DNA of 64,000 nucleotides from Solirubrobacter phytolaccae (GTDB lineage: Bacteria; Actinomycetota; Thermoleophilia; Solirubrobacterales; Solirubrobacteraceae). The position numbers and the translations under genes are program-made. Below are positions 15,541-25,900 of this stretch, one piece after another. How positions within the stretch are numbered: the first letter of the stretch is position 1; each line of letters begins with the position of its first letter. The notes below the pieces were generated by a model. The model was given only the letters and a program-made list of their open reading frames with translations, ran no database searches and was not told where the DNA came from. The stretch covers positions 1 through 64,000 of the forward strand of contig NZ_JAPDDP010000001.1 of assembly GCF_027587195.1 (NCBI RefSeq), given 5' to 3'.

Positions 15541-18309
15541 CTACGGAGTCGTCGTCGACAGCGTGAACGTCAGCGTCTTGCTGTACGTGCCCGTACGCAG
15601 CGGATCGTTCGAGTTCACGAGCTGCGAGAACTCGAGGTCGACGTCGTCATTGGCGACCGGGCCGTTCCACACGAGGAGGTTCAGCGAGGAGCCGATGTTG
15701 TTGAACGCCGTGCCGGTGTTGGCGGCGTTGCGGGCACGGCCCTGCAGCGGCTGCGGCAGGACGAACGTGCCGTTGACCAGGTGCCCCGTGCCGACCGCGG
15801 ACGGATCGGACACGCTCAGGAGCGCGTCGCCCGCCGTGGAGGTCACGGTCGCCTTGGTCGTGGCGGTGTACGTCTTGGTGACGCCCGGCGTGAAGGCGCC
15901 GAACGTGCCCGGGGTGCCGAGCGTCAGCGTCAGCGTGGACGGAACCGAGCCGCCGACCGTGCCGTTGACCGGCACGTCCTGGCGGACGACGACCTTGAAG
16001 GTCTTCGGCGCCGAGGTGTTGCCGTTGGCGTCCTTGGCCACGCAGGTGACCGTGGTGGTGCCGACGGCGAACTTGGAGCCCGAGGCCGGGTCGCAGGTGA
16101 CGACCGGGTTCGGATCCTCGTTGTCGGTGGCGGTCGGCAGCGTGTAGGTGACCGTCGTGCCGGACGCGTCCGTCGTGGCGGTCGCGATGTCGGCCGGGGC
16201 GTCGCCCAGCGTCGGGGCGACCGTCTCGGCGTCGGTGCCGCTGGCCGAAGCCAGCGCGCTGTAGCCGCCGAGCACCGGCAGGGAGACCTTGGACTCCTGC
16301 GTGTTCAGCGAGATCGCCTGCGCCGCGGTGGCGGACGTGGCGGACGGGTAGGTGCCGCCGCCGGCGGTGCCGCCGAACAGGTTGCCGACGATCACGATGC
16401 CGATCTGGTGACCGGCCTTGAACGTGTGCTCGGTGGCGAACGTCGGGAACTTGTAGTGGTACGCGGTGTTCGGCGTCAGCGGCGAGTTCGTGCCGACCTG
16501 GTACCAGAGCGACTCACGGTTCGACGAGTCCAGCGTGCCACGGGTGACGCGCCACTGCGTGACGTCCTGCGTGGGCTTGGTGACCTCGAGGTAGCAGGCC
16601 GTGTCGATCTCGCGGACCGACGCGGTGCACGGCTGACCGATGGTGCAGTCCGGGCCGCCGGCGCTCGTGTCGCCCCAGCAGGTGCGCGGGCCGGTCGTCG
16701 CGTTCGGCGTGGAGATGCCCTCGCCGTTGCGCGTGACCTGGGTGCCGGCGCCGTAGTCCACGAGGACCGCGCCGAAGTTCTGCTGCGTGCCCGGGACGCT
16801 GGCGACGATGTCGATCATCGGCGTGCCGGAGATGCGCACGTCCTTGGTCAGCGTCTTCGAGAGGAAGACGCGACGGTTGGCCTGCGAGCCGGTCGGGGTG
16901 CTGATGACCGTGGTCTCGTTGGGGAAGCCCGCGGTGCCCGTGAAGTCCAGCGAACGGGTGGAGCCGCCGGCGGAGCCGCCGAGCGTGCCGGCGCCGGCGG
17001 CGTCAGAGCCGCGCAGGAAGACGTCGACGTTCTGGGTGCCGGGGATCGGCCAGTCGCCGTAGTTCTTCCACGTGTCCTTCTCGTCCTCGATCGTCACCGC
17101 GGGCTCGGTCTCGATCCCGTTGTTGACGCCGTAGAGGTAGTGGTCGAACCAGCGGTGCAGCGTCTTGACCCACTCGGCGCGGTTGGACTCGAACGGGTCC
17201 GTGTGGCCGGCGCGCAGCAGCCACAGCTTGCGCGGGACGTTGTTGGCCTTCAGCGCGTTCCACCACTGCCACATGTGGTCCGTGCGGACGTTGTCGTCCT
17301 GGAAGCCGTGCGTCGCGAAGACGGCGGCCTTGACCTTGTTGGCGTTCAGCAGGTAGTTGCGGTCGTTCCAGAAGACGTTGTAGTCGCCGTGCGCGTCGCC
17401 GTCGCCGGTCTCGGCGTTGGCGTCGTTGGAGATGTCGTTGTTCTCGTCACCGCACGGGCCCGGGCTGGCCGGGTTGGTCGTGGCGCGGCGGTTCGGGAGC
17501 GTGACGCCGACCGGCGGGCTCGGGCCCGTCGTGACCGTCGGGTTCAGGCTGCCGCCCGGGTAGTTGGTGTTGTTGCGGATACCGCCGGTACGCGAGTACA
17601 GGTACCAGTCGGAGATGGCCGAGATCGGGACGATCGTCTTGAGGCCCTCGACGCCCGTGGCGGCGACGCCGTTGGACAGCGTGCCGTCGTAGGACTTGCC
17701 GATCATCGCGGAGGAGCCGTTGTGCCAGTCGGCGACGACTTCCTTCGTCAGGTCGGGCGTGGTGTTGGTGCCCGCCTTCAGCGCGTATGCCTTCACGCGG
17801 CCGTTGAGCCAGTCGATGACCGACTTCTCGCCGGCGATGTCACCGGGGCCGCCGTGCATCGGGCAGCCTTCCTCGGTGTACGCGGTGCCGTTCATCTGCG
17901 CAAGCACGTAGGCGTAGCCGCGCGGCACGAAGTAGTTGTCGTAGAACAGCGGCCAGCGGTCGTTGACGCCGTCGTTGTCCCAATCCGCCATGCACTGCGC
18001 CTCGTTGCCGCGGCACGACGTCGTGTAGTACGGGCTTGGATCGACGATGGCCGGCATCTTGTTGGTCGCGCTGCCTTCGCGCGGCCGGATGATGTCGGCG
18101 GTGATGAAGTCGTCCTTGCCGTTGTGGTCCTGGTCGATGCCGGGCTGGGGAATGAACACCCGCTCGCGGATCGCCGACTTGTAGTCGTAGACGGCCTTCG
18201 TCTTGCCGTCTTCCAGGACGGGGCTCTGCGCCTGTGCGGCGCCGGCCCCGAGTGCGAGCATCGCCAGCGTCAATCCGCTTGCGGCGAGCCCTCTCACCCC
18301 AATCCTCAT
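15541..18309 (-). CDS. secreted S15/CocE-type (X-Pro dipeptidyl-peptidase-like) hydrolase with shared C-terminal domain
   Basis: A 922-residue exported serine hydrolase. A Sec signal peptide (about residues 1-27, ending GAAQAQS) leads into an alpha/beta hydrolase domain of the S15/CocE family. It has the family entry IVDPSPYY, nucleophile Ser206 in GKSYDGT, an Asp in HGFQDDNV, and His in RAGHTDPF. A jelly-roll X-Pro C-terminal domain follows (~430-690). After this come an HYR-like beta domain with a Cys pair (~695-785, DNEDPNPVVTCDPASGS) and the ~135-residue terminal domain shared with three other proteins in this window, ending GTYSKTLTFTLSTTTP. ATG 18309 has GGAGGG just upstream. Peptidase or esterase activity outside the cell is expected; the substrate is unknown. 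It is a paralogue of the adjacent gene. Confidence 0.87.
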   Translation of the reverse strand: MRIGVRGLAASGLTLAMLALGAGAAQAQSPVLEDGKTKAVYDYKSAIRERVFIPQPGIDQDHNGKDDFITADIIRPREGSATNKMPAIVDPSPYYTTSCRGNEAQCMADWDNDGVNDRWPLFYDNYFVPRGYAYVLAQMNGTAYTEEGCPMHGGPGDIAGEKSVIDWLNGRVKAYALKAGTNTTPDLTKEVVADWHNGSSAMIGKSYDGTLSNGVAATGVEGLKTIVPISAISDWYLYSRTGGIRNNTNYPGGSLNPTVTTGPSPPVGVTLPNRRATTNPASPGPCGDENNDISNDANAETGDGDAHGDYNVFWNDRNYLLNANKVKAAVFATHGFQDDNVRTDHMWQWWNALKANNVPRKLWLLRAGHTDPFESNRAEWVKTLHRWFDHYLYGVNNGIETEPAVTIEDEKDTWKNYGDWPIPGTQNVDVFLRGSDAAGAGTLGGSAGGSTRSLDFTGTAGFPNETTVISTPTGSQANRRVFLSKTLTKDVRISGTPMIDIVASVPGTQQNFGAVLVDYGAGTQVTRNGEGISTPNATTGPRTCWGDTSAGGPDCTIGQPCTASVREIDTACYLEVTKPTQDVTQWRVTRGTLDSSNRESLWYQVGTNSPLTPNTAYHYKFPTFATEHTFKAGHQIGIVIVGNLFGGTAGGGTYPSATSATAAQAISLNTQESKVSLPVLGGYSALASASGTDAETVAPTLGDAPADIATATTDASGTTVTYTLPTATDNEDPNPVVTCDPASGSKFAVGTTTVTCVAKDANGNTSAPKTFKVVVRQDVPVNGTVGGSVPSTLTLTLGTPGTFGAFTPGVTKTYTATTKATVTSTAGDALLSVSDPSAVGTGHLVNGTFVLPQPLQGRARNAANTGTAFNNIGSSLNLLVWNGPVANDDVDLEFSQLVNSNDPLRTGTYSKTLTFTLSTTTP

Positions 18310-18430
18310 TTGCCCTCCAGCTGTAGACCCTATGCCGTCCTCCGTTGACGGCTTGTCGGCAACGTTAAGGGGTTGTAAGCGGATCCGCCCTCGACGATTT
18401 GTCCACTGGGCGTGGGGATGGCTCAACACG

Positions 18431-18463
18431 CCCCGGCCGTGCAGAAAGCCTGCACGACCGGGG
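18431..18463 (-). terminator. hairpin terminator of the second S15 hydrolase gene
   Basis: A 14-bp stem with one wobble or mismatch position (CCCCGGCCGTGCAG / CTGCACGACCGGGG) and a 5-nt loop lies about 17 nt beyond the stop codon. It separates the two paralogous genes. Confidence 0.7.
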
Positions 18464-18480
18464 AATGAGACGCCGATGAA

Positions 18481-20880
18481 CTACGGCTGAGTGGTGCTCA
18501 ACGTGAAGGTGAGCGTCTTGCTGTAGGACCCCGTGCGGAGCGGGTCCTTGTCCTTGATGAGCTGCTTGAAGGTGATGCCCACCTTCTCGTTCGAGGTCGG
18601 GCCGGCCCACGTGGACTTGCCGAACTCGACGCGCAGCGGCTCGGCGAGCGAGAACGCGCCGTTGGTCAGGTGACCGGGCTCGGAGACCGACAGCGTCGCG
18701 TTGCCGGCCGTGCTGATCACGTTGGCCTCGCTCGTCGCCGTGTACTCCTTGGTGACGCCCGGCGTGAACGGGGCGAACGTCGCCGGCGCGCCGAGCGTGA
18801 GGCTCAGCGTGGCCGGGACGACGCCGCCGACCGGCGCCGTCGGGTCGGTGAACGCGCCCGACTCGGTCATCGCGACCGTGCCGCCGACGATCGGCAGCGA
18901 GATCTTCGACGCGCGCGTGTCGATCGTGATCGGCTGCGCGGCGCTGACCGCCGACGGCAGCGTGGGCTGCTGGGCCGACGTGCCCTGGCCGTACAGGTTC
19001 GCGGTCACGATGATCGAGATCCGGTTGCCGGCCTTGAAGATGTGCTCCGTCGGCTGCAGCGGGATCGTGTAGTCGTTGAACGCGCCCGGGACGACCGCCT
19101 TCGCGTCGGCGTACCAGTACGACTCACGCTGACGCGAGTCCAGCGTGCCGCGCGTGACGCGCCACTGCGGCACGTCGCTGATGATCTTGGTCGCCTCCGC
19201 GTAGCACGCGTTGTCGATGCCGATCCCGGTGGTGGTGCAGGTGGAGCCGAGCGTCGGGCACGGGTTCGCGTCCGTGCTCGTCGCGCCCCAGCAGGTGCGC
19301 GGCGCGTTGGCCGGCGTGGTGACGCCGTCACCCGAGCGCGAGGTCTGCGTCGAGGTGCCGATGTCGGCGATGACCGCCGACAGGTTGCTCTGCTCGGTGC
19401 CGAGGGCGGCCCGCAGCTTCAGGACGGCGGTGCCGGAGAGGCGGACGTCCTTGGTGAGCACCGGCGAGATGAACACGCGGCGGTTGGTCTGCTGGCCCTC
19501 GGGCGTGCCCATGAGCGTGTTCTCGGCGATGTTGGCGCCCGTGTTCTGGAACGTCAGCGTGTCGGCGGAGCCGCCGCTGATGCCGCCGAGGGTGCCGGCG
19601 CCCGCGGCGTCAGCGCCCGCGCGCAGGAACACGTCGGTGTTCTGCGTGCCCGGGATCGGCCACGAGGCGTAGTTCTTCCAGACGTTCGGGGCGTCCTCGA
19701 TCGTCACGGCCGGCTCGGCGCCGATGCCGTTGTTGATGCCCTGCAGCTCCTGGTCGAACCAGCGGTGCAGCGTGTCGACCCACTCGGCGCGACGCTGCTC
19801 GAACGGGTCGGTGTGGCCCGCGCGCAGCAGCCACATCTTCAGGCGGACGTTGTTGGCCTTCAGGGCCTCCCACCACAGGCCGACGTGGTCCATGCGGACG
19901 TTGTCGTCCTGGAAGCCGTGGACGACGAAGACCGACGCCTTGACCTTGTTCGCGTCCTTGTTGTGGTCGCGGTCGCGCCAGTACTCGTTGATGTCGCCGT
20001 GCTCGTCACCGTCGAGCTGGTCCATCGCGTTGCGCACCGGACCACAGAACGTCTGGCGGGTGACTTCACCGGTCGGCGTCTGGATGAGCGGCGGGCGGGC
20101 ACCCGTGTCGGCGTTCACGCCGGCGATGCCGCTGGAGAGGCCGCTCGGGTAGTTGTTGTTGTGGCGGATGCCGGCCGTCCGCGAGTAGTTGTACCAAGCG
20201 GAGATGGCGCTGATCGGGACGATCGTCTTGAGCCCGTCGACGCCCGTCGCGGCCGTGCCGTTGGCGAACGTGCCGTCGTAGGACTTGCCGATCATGGCCG
20301 AGGAGCCGTTGTGCCAGGTGGCCGTGCTCGCGGTCGTGCCGGTCATCGACGTGTAGCCGGGGACGCGGCCGTTGAGCCAGTCGACGACGGCCTTGAAGCC
20401 GGCGATGTCGGTCGGGCCGCCGTGGTTGACACAGCCGGTCGAGAACGCGGTGCCGAGCGAGTGGGCGGCGATGAACGCGTAGCCGCGCGGCACGAAGTAG
20501 TTGTCGTAGAACAGCGGGAAGCGATCCAGCGTGCCGTTCGCGTTGGTGATGATCCGCTGCGCCTCGTTGCCACGCCCGTTGGACGTGTAGTACGGGCTCG
20601 GATCGATGATCGCCGGGACCTTCACCGCCGGCCCGGATTCCTTCGGGCGGATGATGTCGATCGCGATCCGATCGATCACGCCGTCGCTGTCGGTGTCCGT
20701 GTTGGCGACCGGAATCCAGACGCGTTCCTTGGTCGCCTGCGTGTAATCGAAGACCGGTGCCGTCTTGCCGTCGGCCCCCACGGTCACGGTCGGGCTCTGC
20801 GCCTGCGCGACGCCGCCCCCAAGGCCCAGCGTCGCGAGCGTCAACGCGCCCGCGACGAGACCGCGAAACTTGAGTCCCAT
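18481..20880 (-). CDS. secreted S15/CocE-type hydrolase, paralogue, with shared C-terminal domain
   Basis: A 799-residue exported protein with the same plan as its neighbour but without the HYR-like domain. The signal peptide ends near VAQAQS. The alpha/beta hydrolase domain has Ser200 in GKSYDGT, Asp in HGFQDDNV and His in RAGHTDPF. The X-Pro-type jelly roll is followed directly by the shared terminal domain (~690-799, ending GSYSKTLTFTLSTTQP). ATG 20880 is preceded by GGAGGGTTG. The two genes are tandem duplicates with separate terminators. Divergence in the middle of the proteins (Cys-rich insertions, different loops) suggests different substrates. Confidence 0.87.
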   Translation of the reverse strand: MGLKFRGLVAGALTLATLGLGGGVAQAQSPTVTVGADGKTAPVFDYTQATKERVWIPVANTDTDSDGVIDRIAIDIIRPKESGPAVKVPAIIDPSPYYTSNGRGNEAQRIITNANGTLDRFPLFYDNYFVPRGYAFIAAHSLGTAFSTGCVNHGGPTDIAGFKAVVDWLNGRVPGYTSMTGTTASTATWHNGSSAMIGKSYDGTFANGTAATGVDGLKTIVPISAISAWYNYSRTAGIRHNNNYPSGLSSGIAGVNADTGARPPLIQTPTGEVTRQTFCGPVRNAMDQLDGDEHGDINEYWRDRDHNKDANKVKASVFVVHGFQDDNVRMDHVGLWWEALKANNVRLKMWLLRAGHTDPFEQRRAEWVDTLHRWFDQELQGINNGIGAEPAVTIEDAPNVWKNYASWPIPGTQNTDVFLRAGADAAGAGTLGGISGGSADTLTFQNTGANIAENTLMGTPEGQQTNRRVFISPVLTKDVRLSGTAVLKLRAALGTEQSNLSAVIADIGTSTQTSRSGDGVTTPANAPRTCWGATSTDANPCPTLGSTCTTTGIGIDNACYAEATKIISDVPQWRVTRGTLDSRQRESYWYADAKAVVPGAFNDYTIPLQPTEHIFKAGNRISIIVTANLYGQGTSAQQPTLPSAVSAAQPITIDTRASKISLPIVGGTVAMTESGAFTDPTAPVGGVVPATLSLTLGAPATFAPFTPGVTKEYTATSEANVISTAGNATLSVSEPGHLTNGAFSLAEPLRVEFGKSTWAGPTSNEKVGITFKQLIKDKDPLRTGSYSKTLTFTLSTTQP

Positions 20881-20950
20881 CAACCCTCCGTCGAAATCGA
20901 CCTAACCCTCCAGGTCGTGAGGTTGACGTGAGAGTTACGTGATGTACACA

Positions 20951-20982
20951 CCTGGGGCGTGGAGTTGACTCCACGCCCCGGG
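20951..20982 (-). terminator. hairpin terminator after the kinase-like gene
   Basis: A 14-bp stem with one T-G pair (core GGGGCGTGGAG / CTCCACGCCCC) and a TTGA loop starts 3 nt after the stop codon of the gene at 20986. Confidence 0.7.
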
Positions 20983-20985
20983 CGT

Positions 20986-21627
20986 TCAGTCGTCCGACGG
21001 CGGCGGCGAGAAGACGATCTTCTTGAGCTCGTCGACGATCCGGCCGCCGAGGCGCAGCGACGTCATGAAGCCCTCCTGGCCGAGCTCGCCGGCGTCCAGG
21101 CGGTTGCGCAGGTCGGTGATCGCGGCCCGGTCCTCCTCGGCCACGCTGTCCTTGCCGGCCTCGACGAGCACGAGGTGACGGGCCCGGCGGTGCGTGGCGG
21201 CGAGCCGCACGTAGCGCTCGCGCTCCTCCGGCTCGAGGCCCTCGAGCGGGACCACGACCGAGGCGCCCGCGGCGAAGCGCTTGGCCAGGGCGGCGTCCAG
21301 CAGCGTCTGCGCCTTGGCGTCGATCTCGTCCGGCGCGACCTTGCCCACGAGCAACGCACGGACCTTGTCGAGCGAGAAGATCGTGCTCTGCTCGTCGATC
21401 ACGCGCTTGACGAAGCGGTCACGCAGGTCGCGGTCGGCGCACGCGATGACCACCAGCGAGCCGGGGTTGTAGCGCATGCGGTCGGTGGGGGAGAGCACCC
21501 GCCCGCGGACGGAGACGTCCTGCTTGCGGGGCGGCCGCTCGGGCTCACCGGCCCGGCGCGGGCGGTCCGAAGACCAGCCGCCCCGCTCGTTGTCTCCGAT
21601 TTTCACGCTGCGCGGCGGCTGGGACAT
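20986..21627 (-). CDS. degenerate P-loop kinase-like (AAA_33/Pnkp-type) protein
   Basis: A 213-residue protein with a charged 50-residue N-terminal tail. It then follows a pattern like a polynucleotide-kinase-type P-loop fold. Strand 1 is GSLVVIA, followed by a loop CADRDLRDRF where GPPGSGKST would stand. Next come a SLDKVRALLVG segment (cf. SSDalR), a helix with AKAQTLLDAALAKRFAAGASVVVPLEGLEPEERERYVRLA (read as two adjoining pieces), and HLVLVEAG. The Walker A Gly-Lys-Ser/Thr is absent, and the usual DATN is PLEG, so ATP-dependent catalysis is unlikely. It may be a scaffold or RNA-binding relic. The stretch TTTAATACGTCGC before the ATG suggests a leaderless start. The assignment is by pattern, not by any search. 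Confidence 0.55.
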   Translation of the reverse strand: MSQPPRSVKIGDNERGGWSSDRPRRAGEPERPPRKQDVSVRGRVLSPTDRMRYNPGSLVVIACADRDLRDRFVKRVIDEQSTIFSLDKVRALLVGKVAPDEIDAKAQTLLDAALAKRFAAGASVVVPLEGLEPEERERYVRLAATHRRARHLVLVEAGKDSVAEEDRAAITDLRNRLDAGELGQEGFMTSLRLGGRIVDELKKIVFSPPPSDD

Positions 21628-21659
21628 GCGACGTATTAAACGAGCATGCCCGGCGACCG

Positions 21660-22883
21660 CTAGTTACTGAGTTGGACCAGGGCCCCGTCGGTCCAGTCCA
21701 GGGCCTCGCCGTAGGCGTGCGCGATGTCCACCAGGCTGACCCCGGAGGCGACGCACTTCTCGAACTCGCCGGCCTCGTAGGCCAGCACGCCGGCAAGGAC
21801 CTTGCCCTCGGGCCCCTCGTGCTCGCCGAGCGCGCGCGTGGTGCGCTCGTCGAACGGCAGCTCGGCCAGCAGGTCGGGCATCCGCAGCCCCAGCAGCGCG
21901 TCCACGACCGAGAAGAGCCCGACGGTGAACCCGCGGTCGGCCTCGGCGCCGTCGGTGCGCGCGGCCACGAGCTCGCACAGGCGCGCGCGCAGCAGGCCGG
22001 TCTCCAGCAGGTGGCTCGGGCGGTCGTTGATGCCGGCGAGCACGAGCAGCGCCGCCCACCGGCGGACGGTGGAGGTGCCGAGCGCCATCAGCGCCTGCTT
22101 GATCGTGCCGACGGGATGGCGGCCGCCGTAGAAGGCCGAGTTCGCGAGCTTGACGAGCTTGAGCGAGAGGCCCGGGTCCTCGGCGACGACGCGCTCGAGC
22201 TGCTCGAACGTGGCCGCCTCGCCCGCGGCGAGCATCGACAGCGCGCGCAGCCGGTAGGTCGGCACGGACGTGCCCTGGACGACGACCGGCTCGGCGAAGT
22301 ACTGGCCCTGGAAGGCGTCGAACCCGAGCCCGCGGCAGAAGCCGTAGACCTGGCGGTCCGGCACGCCGTTGGCGATCACGTTCAGCCCGCGCCCGCGCGC
22401 GGCGTTGACGTCGGCCTCGATCTCCTCCTCGGAGCGGCCGCGCACGTCGATCTTGACGCTCTCGGCGAGGTCGAGCAGCGCGTCGGAGGCGGTCGCCTCG
22501 CGGTAGCCGTCGAGCGCGAGCCGGAAGCCCGCGGCGCGCACCTCGCGCAGCACCGTCAGCAGCTCGCCGTCGACGTGGTCGTCGGCGGGCAGCTCGAGCA
22601 CGACGCGCTCGGGGTCCAGCGGCAGCGGGTTCACGAGCAGCAGGAACTCGCGCGTGACGTCCACGTGAGCGGGCCGGTCACCGACGAGCTTGTGCAGGCC
22701 GATGTCGGCGATCGCCTGCGCCAGGATCATCGCGGTGGCCTCGTGCGGATGCGCCTCGGGAGGTGTGAGCAGCTCGAAGCCGACGATCCGCTCGACATGG
22801 TCGAGGATCGGCTGACGGGCGACGACCACCGCGGCGGCACGTTCGTTCGTCTCCCTGGCAAACCGAGCGCTGCTGTGAGACAT
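21660..22883 (-). CDS. EAL-HDOD domain signalling protein
   Basis: A 407-residue cytosolic protein. Residues ~18-200 are an EAL-type fold that has lost the catalytic set (FELLTP where ExLxR is expected, and no intact DDFG or metal-binding motif). A cyclic-di-GMP hydrolase function is therefore unlikely. Residues ~205-390 are an HDOD domain (LERVVAEDPGLSLKLVKLANS, then TIKQALMALGTSTVRRW). This architecture is found in the YuxH/CdgJ group of signalling proteins that act by protein contacts. AGGTGG lies just before ATG 22883. No nearby chemotaxis or motility gene indicates its partner. Confidence 0.85.
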   Translation of the reverse strand: MSHSSARFARETNERAAAVVVARQPILDHVERIVGFELLTPPEAHPHEATAMILAQAIADIGLHKLVGDRPAHVDVTREFLLLVNPLPLDPERVVLELPADDHVDGELLTVLREVRAAGFRLALDGYREATASDALLDLAESVKIDVRGRSEEEIEADVNAARGRGLNVIANGVPDRQVYGFCRGLGFDAFQGQYFAEPVVVQGTSVPTYRLRALSMLAAGEAATFEQLERVVAEDPGLSLKLVKLANSAFYGGRHPVGTIKQALMALGTSTVRRWAALLVLAGINDRPSHLLETGLLRARLCELVAARTDGAEADRGFTVGLFSVVDALLGLRMPDLLAELPFDERTTRALGEHEGPEGKVLAGVLAYEAGEFEKCVASGVSLVDIAHAYGEALDWTDGALVQLSN

Positions 22884-22920
22884 ACACCACCTATCGACGG
22901 GAGGACAGGGGCGCAGTGTA

Positions 22921-22951
22921 GGGCGCGGACCCCATACCGGGATCCGCGCCC
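22921..22951 (-). terminator. hairpin terminator of the giant ThuA/PKD gene
   Basis: A 13-bp stem with one mismatch (GGGCGCGGACCCC / GGGATCCGCGCCC) and a 5-nt loop lies 11 nt after the TAA stop. Confidence 0.7.
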
Positions 22952-22961
22952 GCACACAGGT

Positions 22962-25900
22962 TTACGGCGTGGTCGTGCCCAACATGAAGACCAGGGTCTT
23001 CCCGTAGGCGCCGGTCAGCAGCGGCTCATTGGCGCCGATCGACTGCTTGAAGCCGATCGTCGTCTTGTCGTTGCTCACCGGTCCCGCGTAGCTGCGCAGC
23101 AGCAGCGGCGTGCGATCGGCCTTGAGCGGGGCGAACGCGTCACCGACGCCGGCCCGCAGCGGCTGGGCGAGTGCGCTGGTCCGGTTCACGAGCCGGCCGG
23201 TGGCCGTGAAGCTCGGGTCCCGGACGGACAGCGTCGCGCCCTGGGCGGTCGAGATGACCGTGGCGTTGATGCTCGTCGAGTACTCCTTCTCGACGCCCGG
23301 CACGAACGTGCCGAACGAGCCCGGCGCGTCGAGCGTGAGCGCGAGCGTCTGCGGCACGCTGCCGGAGAGCCCGCCCTCGACCTCGGTCTCCACGACGCCG
23401 CACGCGGGGTCGCTCGTGATGCCCACCGCGACCTGCAGGCCGCCGAGCAGGTGCCCGAGGAACACCGGGTCCAGGTAGGAGGCCTCGGTGTGACCCAGGC
23501 CCGTGTACCAGGCGCGACCGCCGTCGTAGCGGTGGCACCAGGCGATCGGGTGGTCGTCGTCGACGCCGTCGGAGCCGTCGGCCTCGGCGTAGGTGGACTC
23601 GTCCATCGTCAGCAGCACGTGGACGCCCTCGGTGCCGCGGGCGCTGTAGTCCGTGCCGCCACCGTTGACCACGGGGTTGATCGGCGACTGGTAGTTGTAC
23701 CACTCGTCAACGCGCGTCCAGCGCGCAGGAATCCCTGCAGTGGAGGCGTGGTCGTGGTCCTCGTTGACGACCGTCGCCGTCGGCGTGCCGTTCGGGTGGT
23801 TGCGGAAGTACGCGCCCACCAGCTGGCCGTACCAGGGCCACGTGTACTCGGTGTCGGACGCGGCGTGGATGCCGACGTAGCCGTGCCCGGACTGGATGTA
23901 GCGCTCGAACGCTTGCTGCTGCGCGACGTCCGGGAGCGTGTCGCCCGTGGTCGAGAGGAAGACCACGGCGTCGTAGCGGTTCAGGAACGCGTCCGTGAAC
24001 AGCGACGGCTCCTCGATCGCGTCGACCGCGAAGCCGTTGTCCGTGCCGAGCTTCTTGATCGCCGTGATGCCCTCGTCGATCGAGGAGTGGCGGAAGCCCG
24101 CGGTCCGCGAGTAGACGAGGATCTTGAACTTCGCGGCCGGGTCGAGCTCGGCCGGCAGGACGTTGACGGTCAGCGTGCGCGTCGCCACGCCGCCGAACGG
24201 GTCGGTCACGCGCAGCACGGGGGAGTAGGTCCCGGGCTGGGCGTACGTGAACGCCGCGTCCTTGGTGGTGGTCTCGAACGTGCCGTCGCCGTCGAGGTCC
24301 CAGCTGTAGCTGACGGTGTGCCCGTCGGCGTCGGTCGCCGCGCCCGTGAAGGTCACGGCGAGCGGCGCGATCCCGGCCTGCGGCGTGGCCACGGTGGCGG
24401 CGCCGATGGTCGGGTTGCGGTTGGCCTGGACGGTCACCGGCAGCTCCGCGGAAGCGGTCCCGCCCTTGCCGTCGGACACGGTCACCCTGACGGTGCGCGT
24501 GGCGGCGGTGGTGAACGTCTTGGTCGGGTTCTGCTCGGTCGACGTGGTGCCGTCCCCGAAGTCCCACGCGTACGTGAGGCTGTCGTTGTCGGCGTCCGCG
24601 CCCGTGGCCGTGAAGGCCACCGGCACGCCCACGCGCACGTTCCCGGTCGGCGTCCGCGCGGCGGTCACCGTCGGGTTCGTGTTCGTGCACGTCGGCGGCA
24701 CGTTCGCGCCTTCGACGCTGAACCAGTCGAACGTCGGCGTGACCTGCGTCGTGGCCGCGTTCGACAGCGCGTACACGCCGATCTGGGCGTTGGCCGGAAG
24801 CGCCGTGGAGGCGCGGCCGACGGTCGTCCAGGCGGTCCCGTCCGTCGAGTAGGACCCGACGAGGTTCGTGCCGTTGTAGACGATCCGCAGGTAGAAGTCC
24901 TGCGGGAACGTCGCGGCCAGGTTCGCCGTGTAGTCCTGCGAGGCGTTGCGCGCGGTGGCGGCGACCTCCTGGATGAACTCGAACTTCTCCGTGTTGGTCG
25001 CCGTGGCCGTGTTGGTGGCCGTGCGGTCGATCTTCACGTAGTTGTCGTCGTTGCCGTAGACGATCAGGCCGGCCTGCTGGTACTGGACCAGGCCCTTGTG
25101 GTTGACCTTCGTCGTGATCGTGAAGGCGCCGGACGGAGCCGGGCGCAGCACGAGGTTCTTGCCGGTGTTGGTGGTCTGGTAGAGATCGCCGGCCTGCGTC
25201 GGGATGCTCAGCAGCCCGTTCGCGACCGAATGCGTGCCGTCGCCACGGACGATGCTCCAGCCGGCGCCGAGGGCGGAGCCGTTGAAGTCGTCGCGGTAGC
25301 CGGCCGTGCAGGTGGCGCCGGTGACCTTGACGTTCACCGTCGCGGACGCCGTGCCGCCCTTGCCGTCGGAGACGGTCACCTTGGCCGCGTAGTCGCCCGC
25401 GGTCAGGTAGGTCTTCGAGACGTTCGCCAGCGCGGAGCTGCCGCCGTCGCCGAAGTCCCACGCGTACGTGAGCGTGTCGCCGTCCGGGTCGGTGCCGGTC
25501 GCGCTGAACGCGATCGGCGCGCCCGTGGCCACGTCACCCGTCGGGGTGCGCGCGGCCGTGACGGTCGGGGCGCGGTTGGCCTGGGTGACCACGACGTTGA
25601 CCGTCGCCGTCGCCGTGCCGCCCTTGCCGTCCGACACCGTCACCTTCACCGCGTAGGTGCCGGCGGTGGCGAACGCGTGCGCCGGGGAGGCCGAGCTCGC
25701 GTTGGCGCCGTCGCCGAAGTCCCAGGCGTAGGTCAGGGCGTCGCCGTCGGGGTCCGAGGCCGTGGCCGTGAACTCGACGCTCGTGCCCGTGGTCACGTCA
25801 CCCGTGGGCGTGCGCGTGGCGACGACCGTCGGGTTCTGGTTGGCCTGCGGCGCCTTGCCGCAGGCGGCGGACGGCGTGACGCCGGCCGTGATCTCGATGC

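Noticed and set aside
15481-18348. A 955-codon plus-strand frame opposite the first S15 hydrolase
   Set aside because: The composition is low-complexity Arg/Val/Gly and it lies antisense to a well-supported enzyme gene.
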